Below are positions 24,334 to 31,314 of a stretch of 45,846 bases of DNA, piece after piece (positions within the stretch are counted from its first letter, which is position 1; the number at the start of each line of letters is the position of its first letter). Made by a program: the position numbers and the translations under genes. The stretch is from an uncultured Spartobacteria bacterium. Its GTDB lineage: Bacteria > Verrucomicrobiota > Verrucomicrobiia > Chthoniobacterales > Chthoniobacteraceae. Location: contig CAIRYQ010000029.1 in assembly GCA_903882875.1 (NCBI GenBank), positions 1 to 45,846 of the forward strand. Reading direction: 5' to 3'. Below the pieces are notes generated by a model. It was not told the DNA's origin. It ran no database searches and worked only from the letters and a program-made list of their open reading frames with translations.

Positions 24334-24825
24334 TCAGGGCGTTTCACCTGCGAGCGTGGCGATGCGGTGGCGGAGATCGTCGGCCACACGAAAGCGGGCG
24401 TCGTCACGGAGCCGGTCGAGCATTGGCAGAACCGCGGAAATGAGAGAGCGCCTTTTTGCCTCGACGAGCAGACCGAGCAGACCGGATGGCTGCAAACCGA
24501 GCGCAATCGCAGCCGCACGCCCGGCCGTCTCATCCATCAGCACATTTTGAATCCTTCGCTCCAGCGCGAGCGCCAGGGCGGCGATTTCGCCGGGATCGAG
24601 ATCGTCATTTGCCGTGAGCGAATCCGGAATGTGGGTGGGTGCCACGACGGTAACGAAATCCGGGAAGCGCAGGCCGCGGAAACGATGGTCGGCAAGAGCG
24701 AGGCGTTCAAATTCGGCCCGTACCGCCGGCGGAGCGAGCACGCTCCCGAAAAGCTCCGACAGCAGCCGTTCCTCGCGCAGCCAGGCGAGGTTCAGGACGA
24801 CCGACGTATCGGTGACGACGATCAC
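24334..24825 (-). CDS. DUF3368 PIN-like toxin
   Basis: This is a PIN-fold nuclease toxin of the DUF3368 family, expected to cleave RNA when free of its antitoxin. I chose the GTG at 24825, which overlaps the antitoxin stop as GTGA and gives VIVVTDTSVVLNLAWL, the normal beginning; an ATG at 24846 would add seven residues and overlap more. PIN acidic residues are seen in VVTDTSVV (first Asp), in DLDPGEIAALALAL (Glu) and in NVLMDETAGRAAA (Asp-Glu). The length of 163 residues is normal for the family. It is the second gene of a two-gene operon with the UPF0175 antitoxin. Confidence 0.85.
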   Translation of the reverse strand: MIVVTDTSVVLNLAWLREERLLSELFGSVLAPPAVRAEFERLALADHRFRGLRFPDFVTVVAPTHIPDSLTANDDLDPGEIAALALALERRIQNVLMDETAGRAAAIALGLQPSGLLGLLVEAKRRSLISAVLPMLDRLRDDARFRVADDLRHRIATLAGETP

Positions 24826-25061
24826 TCGTGCTCCATCTTTTTCCATGCCACCAAATCCTGATCGAGCATCTCGGACGTGTAGGACGGGATGTGGCGGACG
24901 AAGAGTGCCTCATCAAAGGCGGCGCGATCCAGCCCGGCGATGCGGGCGCACACGCCGCGCGAGACGCGCCCGGCGGCAAACATGCCGCAGGCGAGGTCGA
25001 GCCTCAATTGCATTTCGTCGAGGTGCTGCAAGGCAGGGTCGTCGGGCAATGTGATGGTCAT
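24822..25061 (-). CDS. UPF0175-type antitoxin
   Basis: A 79-residue protein with the UPF0175 layout: an N-terminal strand MTITLPDDPAL, helices LRLDLACGMFAAGRVSRGVC, ARIAGLDRAAFDEAL and a C-terminal toxin-binding tail ending LDQDLVAWKKM. UPF0175 proteins are the usual partners of DUF3368 PIN toxins and are thought to bind their own promoter. The gene comes first in the operon and overlaps the toxin gene by four bases. Its start is only about 30 bases from the end of the rhodanese-YceI gene, so any promoter must sit in or next to that gene's 3' end. Confidence 0.83.
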   Translation of the reverse strand: MTITLPDDPALQHLDEMQLRLDLACGMFAAGRVSRGVCARIAGLDRAAFDEALFVRHIPSYTSEMLDQDLVAWKKMEHE

Positions 25062-25092
25062 GGCAGGAGATTAGGCGGGGGGGCCGTGGTGA

Positions 25093-25209
25093 TCAACCCT
25101 CCCGCTCCGCATGGATTTTCACATGGAGATGGATGTGGTCGTTGACGATGTGTTTGCCGAGGAAGCGGAAGAGTTTGCCCGAGCCGTAGTGGCTGCCGAA
25201 TTCGGTGCG
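25093..25209 (-). repeat. Direct repeat copy inside the intact YceI 3' end
   Basis: This is the parental copy of the 117-base segment duplicated at 24204-24320, in the same orientation. Together the two copies flank the toxin-antitoxin operon with 14 and ~30 bases of unique sequence at the inner edges. Confidence 0.8.
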
Positions 25210-25986
25210 GTCGAGCTGGAGCACGCCCTGGCCGGTGATGCGCGGGCCGTCCATGGCGATGAGCACGGGGAATTCCAGCGGGCGGCTGATGCCCCGGAGC
25301 GTGAAGGTGCCGCGCAGGAGAAAGTTCGGCGTGCCCTCGGTGCAGGTGGCGATTTTCTCCGCGGCGTCGGCGGTGAACTGCGCGGTGGGATGGTGCTCCA
25401 CGTCGAAAAAATCGGCGGTGCGCAGGTGCGCGATGAGCAGGACGTTCATCGCGGAGTCGCTGATGTCTTCATTGGCGATGCTCGTCATGTCCACGGTGAA
25501 GCGGGCGCTCGCGAGCTGGCCTTGCCGCAGGATGATTTCGCCGGCGGAGAGCTTCACGGTGCCGCTGTGGTGATTGAAGAGATTGCGCCCGGTCCAGCGG
25601 ATGACGCTCTGCGCGGTGTCGAGCCGGAAAGTGCCATCGGGGACGGGCGGCTGCGGCAGGTGGCCGTTGCCTTCGAGGGGCAACCCGGTGGCGTGCCAGT
25701 TCGCGAGTCCGCCATCGAAAGGTCGCACCTGCGCGTAGCCTGCGGCGCGGAGTTTTTCCGCGGCGGTCGCGGCGTCGAGCGATCCCTCGCCTGCGCCATA
25801 GACGACGATGGGGGCGGAGGTGTCTGGCACGAGCGCGCGGACTTGATCGAGGAAGGTCATCTCATACACGCACGCATTCAGCGAACCGGGGATGCGCGCG
25901 GCGGCGAAGACTTCCGGCGGGAGGACGTGAAGGAGCATCGGGGGATGCGCGGACTGGAGCAGCGTCTGGAGTTCGCGGGCAGTCAT
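25093..25986 (-). CDS. Rhodanese-like domain fused to YceI domain
   Basis: A 297-residue fusion starting MTARELQTLLQSAHPPML; this start is preferred over one 66 bases upstream. Residues ~1-105 form a rhodanese-like domain (VYEMTFLDQVRALVPD, then APIVVYGAGEGSLDAATAAE). The catalytic-loop Cys expected after VVY is replaced (VVYGAGEGS), so sulfur transfer is unlikely. Residues ~115-297 are a YceI lipocalin-like domain (FRLDTAQSVIRWTGRNLFNH, FTVDMTSIANEDISDS, FEFPVL-type strand and the ending VNDHIHLHVKIHAEREG). YceI domains bind isoprenoid-like ligands. No signal peptide is seen, so a cytosolic place is likely, unlike many periplasmic YceI proteins. Confidence 0.85.
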   Translation of the reverse strand: MTARELQTLLQSAHPPMLLHVLPPEVFAAARIPGSLNACVYEMTFLDQVRALVPDTSAPIVVYGAGEGSLDAATAAEKLRAAGYAQVRPFDGGLANWHATGLPLEGNGHLPQPPVPDGTFRLDTAQSVIRWTGRNLFNHHSGTVKLSAGEIILRQGQLASARFTVDMTSIANEDISDSAMNVLLIAHLRTADFFDVEHHPTAQFTADAAEKIATCTEGTPNFLLRGTFTLRGISRPLEFPVLIAMDGPRITGQGVLQLDRTEFGSHYGSGKLFRFLGKHIVNDHIHLHVKIHAEREG

Positions 25987-26122
25987 TGGAAAGGTGGCAT
26001 TTCTCCGGCCATGCGTGCGGAGTAACCGATACGGCGGACAATGACACGGCAAAATGCGGCCGCAGCAAGGGAGTCCCCGCCTCAGCTAATGATGTCCACC
26101 TTGCCCGCCAAGCTGCGGGTGA

Positions 26123-26335
26123 ACGCGTGAAGTTGCTTTTGCGCGGGGTCGAGGCGACAACATCCGCAGCCTGCGGAAGGAACCCGATCTGACTCAGGAG
26201 GAGTTTGCGGCCAAGGTGGGCATTGATCCCCGGCACTTTCAGGAGGTCGAAGCCGGGAGGGTGGACGTGGAATTCAAATGCCTGCGCAAAATCTGCCGCG
26301 CGCTGGAATGCGACTGGAACATGATGACGGGGAAT
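26123..26335 (+). pseudogene. XRE-type HTH remnant without a usable start
   Basis: After a TGA at 26120 the frame reads GDNIRSLRKEPDLTQEEF, then AAKVGIDPRHFQEVEAGRVD and LRKICRALECDW, a clear Cro/C1-type helix-turn-helix. There is no ATG, GTG or TTG between the stop and the domain, so the N-terminus seems lost; the nearest GTG (26216) would cut the domain in half. The frame then runs as low-quality sequence into the membrane-protein gene. Either an inactivated regulator or a frameshifted one. Confidence 0.55.
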
Positions 26336-26485
26336 GGAAGCAGGAGCATCCATCCAAGAAATAGCAGGACTGCTTCGCGCAGGGTGCAGAAGGGCGTCCG
26401 CGCCTTGGGTTATCCGGTCGCCCGACCCAAAGCGGATACCCCGGTCTTGACGCCGCGCAGCACCCGCCGTGCAATGTGCCCCGTC

Positions 26486-27103
26486 ATGAACAACAGCCGC
26501 GTCTCCCGCCCGATGATCGTCGCCATCCTCATGATGTTCGGCGCGTGGCTGGCGCTGGGTTTCTACCTCAATGGCAGACAGACGGGCTGGGCGTCGGGAT
26601 TTTTCTTCATCGCCATCGCGAGATGGCTCCTCATGGCGGGCGTCATCATCTGCCTCCTCGCCACGGGCATCGCCTGGTGCATGAAAGTGAAGGCCGCGGC
26701 GGGGAGGAAAATCGCGGTGGGCGCGGGCGCGATCGCGGCCCTCATCATCGCGGCGCTCTCCGCGTTCGTGGCCGCGTGCGGCGTGTGGGACGTGGCCTAT
26801 GGGCGCGGTGGCGGCGGCGAATGGTCGGGCCTCGGCGTGCTGTTCGTCTTTGTGGTCTGCATCCCCGGCGGAATCGCCGCGCTCATCATGGCGATCACTT
26901 TGAAATCCATGGGTCGCGTACTGAAGCTGACCTGCATCGTGCTGGCGCTGCTCGCGCTCGGTCTCCCCTTTGCGATGGGCCCGCTGAAGAAGGCGCGCGA
27001 CAAGAGGCGCTTCGATGAAATCATGAACTCCGGCCGCACGCGGAAGATGATCGAGGCGGCGGAACGCGAGACACCGAAGGAAAAGCCTGCCGAGGAACGC
27101 TGA
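26486..27103 (+). CDS. Multi-pass membrane protein of unknown function
   Basis: A 205-residue protein with about five hydrophobic segments: PMIVAILMMFGAWLALGFYL, then ARWLLMAGVIICLLATGIAW, a GAGAIAALIIAALSAFVAAC stretch, VLFVFVVCIPGGIAALIMAI and LKLTCIVLALLALGLPFAM. The C-terminus is basic then acidic (KKARDKRRFDEIMN...EKPAEER) and probably cytosolic. I chose the ATG at 26486 (MNNSRVSRPM); ATG 26474 is possible. I do not recognise the family. The stop codon lies at the edge of a dispersed repeat copy. Confidence 0.65.
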   Translation: MNNSRVSRPMIVAILMMFGAWLALGFYLNGRQTGWASGFFFIAIARWLLMAGVIICLLATGIAWCMKVKAAAGRKIAVGAGAIAALIIAALSAFVAACGVWDVAYGRGGGGEWSGLGVLFVFVVCIPGGIAALIMAITLKSMGRVLKLTCIVLALLALGLPFAMGPLKKARDKRRFDEIMNSGRTRKMIEAAERETPKEKPAEER

Positions 27104-27152
27104 ATCCCCTTCGTGTGATTCGCGCCCTTTGCAGGGCAGTCCAAGTTGAGCC
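27099..27152 (+). repeat. Dispersed repeat, copy 2
   Basis: This is the partner of 21850-21903 in the same orientation, sharing CTTCGTGTG, TTCGCGCCCTT and a TCCAA block. It starts within the stop codon region of the preceding gene, so the repeat marks the transcript's 3' side. Confidence 0.5.
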
Positions 27153-27245
27153 GCCGTCCGGTAACGCGCCTTGTGCATCAATTCACCACTTGCCCCCTAA
27201 TGTTCCTAGCGCTCCCATCTTTTCCCGCTAACATCAACGAACCCC

Positions 27246-29771
27246 ATGGCAGCCACCACACGCGCCCTACTCGTTTTCCTCTCCACCGCCTCGCTCGCCC
27301 GCGCCGAATTTGACTTTCACACGCAGGTGAAACCTGTGTTTGAAAACCTGTGCATCCGCTGCCATAACGCGGAGAAGACCAAGGGCGGGCTGCGGCTGGA
27401 CACGAAGGCGGGATTTTTGAAAGGCGGCGAGCACGGCCCCATCGTCGTCCCCGGCGACGTGGCGAAGAGCGAACTCATCAAGCGCATCCTGCTGCCGCGA
27501 GGGCACGACGATCTCATGCCGCAGGAGGGCGAGCCGCTTTCCGGACCGCACCGGAACTGGCTCGTCGAATGGGTGAAGCAGGGCGCGAAATGGCCGGACG
27601 GAGAGGTGCTCCAAGTGCGGAAAAAGGAAGTGCCGGGGCTGGCAGACATGCGCCTCATTCCCGACAAGGCTCCGGCTTCGCTGCGTGCTGCGGCAGCCAC
27701 GGCGGACACGATTTTGGAAAAGGAAAATGCGGCGGTGAAAGGCGCGAAGCCGCGCACGGCTCCAGCGGTTGATGACTTCGCCTTTCTGCGCCGCGCGACG
27801 GTGGACCTGATCGGGCGCATCCCGACGACGGACGAGATTGCGGCATTCGAGCGCGAGCCCGCGGCGACGCGGCGCGAGAAGCTTCTTGACCGGCTGCTCG
27901 CACACCCGCGGTTCTCCGAGCGGTGGACGGTTTTCTTTGCGGACATGCTGCGCATCCGCTCGCGTTCCGAAGGCGGCGGACAACTGCTCGCGTTCGTGAA
28001 CCGCAGCATCGCCGAGGCAAAGCCGTACGACGCGATGGCGCGCGAACTGATCTCAACGAACGGCCGCCCCGAGGCCGCGCCCGCCGCGGGCTTCGTGCTC
28101 GGCGACGCGGCAAATGCGATGGCGCTCGCGGGCGCGACGGCGCAGATTTTCCTCGGCGTCCGCATCTCGTGTGCCGAGTGCCACGACCATCCGTTCGACG
28201 ACTGGAAGCAGACGGAATTTTACCAGCTCGCCGCATTTTTCGGCCAGACGAAGCGCGTCGAGACCGGCAAGAAGATCAAGAAAATCTACACGACCGAAGG
28301 CGACGAGACGACGGTGAAATGGCCGCCGGAGCGCGAGCAGGCGCCGAAGCGCGACGGCGTGACGCCGAAGTTTCCGTTCAACCTCGTGAGCTTCAAGACG
28401 AAGCCTCACTACATCGCGCGCCTTGAGGAACTGAGGAAGCCGAAGGGCCCCGATCCGTTGCTCGCGAAAAAGGCGCTCGACGATCTCGTGGACGCGGCCG
28501 ATCCAAAGGCCGCGATCAAGGCGAGCCTGCCCGGTGCGGACGTGCTCGCGGAGTCAATCGCGGCGGGACACCAGCTCGATTATTCAAAGACGATCTACCG
28601 CGAGAGCGATCTGCGGAAGCAGCTCGCCGGGATGATCACCGAGCCGCGGAATCCGTACTTCGCCCGCGCATTCGTGAACCGCGTGTGGGCGGAACTCGTG
28701 GGTCGCGGCTTCGTCGAGCCGCTGGACAATTTTTCGCCCTACAACGACATGCGGCATCCGCAGACGCTGCAATTTCTCGCGCAGGAATTCACGGCGAACG
28801 GCTACGACCTCCGCTCGCTCGTGAAGACGATCATGCTCACGACAACATATCAGCGCGGGCATCTGCCGGCGGGCGCGACGCCCGGCGAGGTCGCGCGGGC
28901 CGAGGAGTCGTTCACCGCCACGCGCGTGCGCCGGATGCTTGGCGAGGTGCTCTTCGACAGCGTCGCAGCAGCGGGGCATGTGGAGGAATTCAAATGGCCC
29001 GAGGGCGCGAACCGCCGCGAGGTGAAGCGCCAAGTTCGCATCCCGCTCGCGCCGGCCGCGACTGTCGCCGCCGCGAACGACACGGAAAAGGATCCGACGA
29101 TGATGGCGACGATGAAGCCCGAAGCCGGGGTCGCGCCCTACGACATCGAGAAGGGACAGAAGCTCGACTTTGACGCGCTGCTGAAAGTGGACGCGGACAA
29201 GGTGGATCCATCCGCAAATGCACGCGTTCTCGCCGAGTCGAAGATGGATGTCGAGATGCGGCAGAAGCAGGAGGACGCCGCGACCGAGGCCGCGAAGCAG
29301 GCGCGGCTCGCGGCACTGCGCTCCGGGAACGCAGAGCGTTTCCGGCTTGAGACGATCACGGAGACGGTGGACGACAATCCGAAATTCGACAGCACGCTGC
29401 GCATGGCCACGCCCGCGCCGCCGTCGCATTTCGTGCGCGTCTTCGGCCAGCCGGCGCGCGACAACCTCGGCGAATTCCGCGACGAGTCGCCGTCGCTCCG
29501 CCAGGAATTGCTGATGCTGAACGGCAAGGCCACGCACGAGGCATCACGCGTAGGCCCGCTCGAACCCGTTTACGCGCTCATCGCCGATCCGAAGGCGAAG
29601 CCTGACGCCGCGATCGAATTTTCCTACCGTGAGATCCTCACGCGCCGCCCGACCGCAGAGGAAATCGCCGAAGGCCGTGAAGTCATCGGCGGTGCAGCCT
29701 CGCGCACCGAAGGCCTCGCCGATCTGCGCTGGGCACTGCTGAACTGCCACGAATTCCGCTATCTGCCCTGA
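27246..29771 (+). CDS. PSCyt1-DUF1549-DUF1553 exported cytochrome-like protein
   Basis: This is a PVC-specific exported protein of 841 residues. The signal peptide is ALLVFLSTASLARA. The planctomycete cytochrome c domain 1 holds the haem site CIRCH at 36-40 and PGDVAKSELIKRILLP. DUF1549 (PSCyt2) follows at ~170-350, with DDFAFLRRATVDLIGRIPT and the family motif SCAECHDHPFDDWKQ (Cys309, Cys312). DUF1553 (PSD1) occupies roughly 460-840, with ARAFVNRVWAELVGRGFVEP, DNFSPYNDMRHPQTL and AYSEILTRRP-type repeats (FSYREILTRRPTAEE). It pairs with the DUF1501 gene 43 bases downstream, the usual arrangement in Planctomycetes and Verrucomicrobia. The precise substrate is unknown; links to polysaccharide metabolism come from genomic context in these phyla. 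Confidence 0.9.
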   Translation: MAATTRALLVFLSTASLARAEFDFHTQVKPVFENLCIRCHNAEKTKGGLRLDTKAGFLKGGEHGPIVVPGDVAKSELIKRILLPRGHDDLMPQEGEPLSGPHRNWLVEWVKQGAKWPDGEVLQVRKKEVPGLADMRLIPDKAPASLRAAAATADTILEKENAAVKGAKPRTAPAVDDFAFLRRATVDLIGRIPTTDEIAAFEREPAATRREKLLDRLLAHPRFSERWTVFFADMLRIRSRSEGGGQLLAFVNRSIAEAKPYDAMARELISTNGRPEAAPAAGFVLGDAANAMALAGATAQIFLGVRISCAECHDHPFDDWKQTEFYQLAAFFGQTKRVETGKKIKKIYTTEGDETTVKWPPEREQAPKRDGVTPKFPFNLVSFKTKPHYIARLEELRKPKGPDPLLAKKALDDLVDAADPKAAIKASLPGADVLAESIAAGHQLDYSKTIYRESDLRKQLAGMITEPRNPYFARAFVNRVWAELVGRGFVEPLDNFSPYNDMRHPQTLQFLAQEFTANGYDLRSLVKTIMLTTTYQRGHLPAGATPGEVARAEESFTATRVRRMLGEVLFDSVAAAGHVEEFKWPEGANRREVKRQVRIPLAPAATVAAANDTEKDPTMMATMKPEAGVAPYDIEKGQKLDFDALLKVDADKVDPSANARVLAESKMDVEMRQKQEDAATEAAKQARLAALRSGNAERFRLETITETVDDNPKFDSTLRMATPAPPSHFVRVFGQPARDNLGEFRDESPSLRQELLMLNGKATHEASRVGPLEPVYALIADPKAKPDAAIEFSYREILTRRPTAEEIAEGREVIGGAASRTEGLADLRWALLNCHEFRYLP

Positions 29772-29814
29772 CCCGCTCTCCACCCAAATAAAACACCCGA
29801 ACACCACAACGACC

Positions 29815-31080
29815 ATGAGCTCCTGCCTCGACTACAACGTCTCCCGCCGCCGTTTCCTCAGCCAATGCGCCGGCACTGCCGCCATCCTCGGCATGCCGAT
29901 CAATCGTCTGCTCTCCGCCGTCGGCACCGACCATGCCGCGAAGGCCGAATCCGTGATCCTTTTCTGGAATGGCGGCGGCATGAGCCACATTGATACGTGG
30001 GATCCGAAGCCGGGCCGCCCGGTCGCCGGCGAATTCGAGCCGATCAAGACGAGCGCAGACGGCGTGCAGATCAGCGAGATTTTCCCGCAGCTTGCGAAGC
30101 AGATGCACCACTGCTCGATCATCCGCTCCATCGCGGGGACGAATGGCGACCATGGCCGCGCGACGTATGAGCTTCAGACGAGCCATCAGCAAAATCCCGC
30201 GCTCGTGCATCCCGGCCTCGGTTCGTTCGTCGTGAACGAGCGCAACACGACCGGCGACCTCCCCGCCTACATCAGCATCGGCGGCATGGCGCCGCGCGCG
30301 GGCTACCTCGGGCAGCGTTGCGAGGCGTATTACGTCGGCCTGCCCGGCGAGCGCGATCCGTATCTCGCGTTCCCGGACGGCATCAGCAAAGTGCAGGGTG
30401 ATCGCCGTCTCGAAATCCTCGCGAAGATGAACTCGCGCTCGTCGCAGAAGCTCGCCTCGCGCGATTTCAAGGAAGCCGAAGTCGCACTGAAGGATGCCGT
30501 GAATCTAATGAAGAGCCCCGCACTCGCGTCGTTCGATCTCGACAAGGAAAATCCGAAGACGCTCGAACGCTACGGCCTCACCGAATTCGGACGCGGCGCG
30601 CTGCTTGCGAAGAAGCTCGTCGAGACCGGCGTGCGCTTCGTGCAGGTGAACCGCGGCGGATACGACAACCACATGGACATCTTCCCCGCGATGCGCAACC
30701 ACGGCGCGGTGATGGACCCCGCGATCGCCTCCCTCATCGAGGATCTCTCCGCATCCGGACGCCTCGAAAAGACGCTCGTGATCGTGCTCAGCGAATTTGG
30801 CCGCACGCCGAAGATCAACATCAACGCTGGCCGCGATCATCACGCGAAAGTGTTCAGTTGCTTCATGGCCGGCGGCGGCGTGAAAGGCGGCCAGGTCATC
30901 GGCTCCTCGGACGCCGACGGCATGGAGCCGAAGGATCGCCCCGTGCAGGTGCCCGACCTCCACGCGAGCGTCTGCCTCGCGCTCGGCATCAATCACACCA
31001 AGGAACTCACCACCCCCCTGGGCCGCCCGATGAAGCTCGTGAGGGAAGGCGCAAAACCGGTGAGCGAGCTGTTCGGGTAA
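29815..31080 (+). CDS. DUF1501 protein with Tat-type signal
   Basis: A 421-residue DUF1501 (sulfatase/alkaline-phosphatase-like fold) protein. The N-terminus shows a twin-arginine motif, SRRRFLSQCAGTAAILGMP, so export in folded form is likely. Family hallmarks are SVILFWNGGGMSHIDTWDPK, RSIAGTNGDHGRATYELQTS, VETGVRFVQVNRGGYDNH, LVIVLSEFGRTPKIN and DHHAKVFSCFMAGGGVKGGQ; metal-binding Asp and His residues lie in these segments. DUF1501 genes nearly always accompany DUF1549/DUF1553 genes, as here, and probably act in the same periplasmic system. Reaction unknown. Confidence 0.9.
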   Translation: MSSCLDYNVSRRRFLSQCAGTAAILGMPINRLLSAVGTDHAAKAESVILFWNGGGMSHIDTWDPKPGRPVAGEFEPIKTSADGVQISEIFPQLAKQMHHCSIIRSIAGTNGDHGRATYELQTSHQQNPALVHPGLGSFVVNERNTTGDLPAYISIGGMAPRAGYLGQRCEAYYVGLPGERDPYLAFPDGISKVQGDRRLEILAKMNSRSSQKLASRDFKEAEVALKDAVNLMKSPALASFDLDKENPKTLERYGLTEFGRGALLAKKLVETGVRFVQVNRGGYDNHMDIFPAMRNHGAVMDPAIASLIEDLSASGRLEKTLVIVLSEFGRTPKININAGRDHHAKVFSCFMAGGGVKGGQVIGSSDADGMEPKDRPVQVPDLHASVCLALGINHTKELTTPLGRPMKLVREGAKPVSELFG

Positions 31081-31314
31081 AGCACCGGCAGGCAACGCGG
31101 TCAGCATCCTGATTTGAAATTGCCGAGCGGAAGGCTTCGCAATTCCACACTGAGCTCGCGGTGTCTTCAGCAAGGGCCGACGACCCTGCCGCGTACCAAC
31201 CCCGCAACGCCACTCTCGGTCGGCCACATTCAAGAGGCAGGGGGCTGAAAGCACGTCCTATTCACCGAGGCGTGAAGCAAGGATTGGTGGGCCTCATGCC
31301 TGCTCTCGTTTGTC

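Noticed and set aside
26216-27103. A single HTH-membrane protein fusion
   Set aside because: The GTG at 26216 cuts the HTH in half and the linker is unstructured Arg/Pro-rich sequence; two separate genes fit better.
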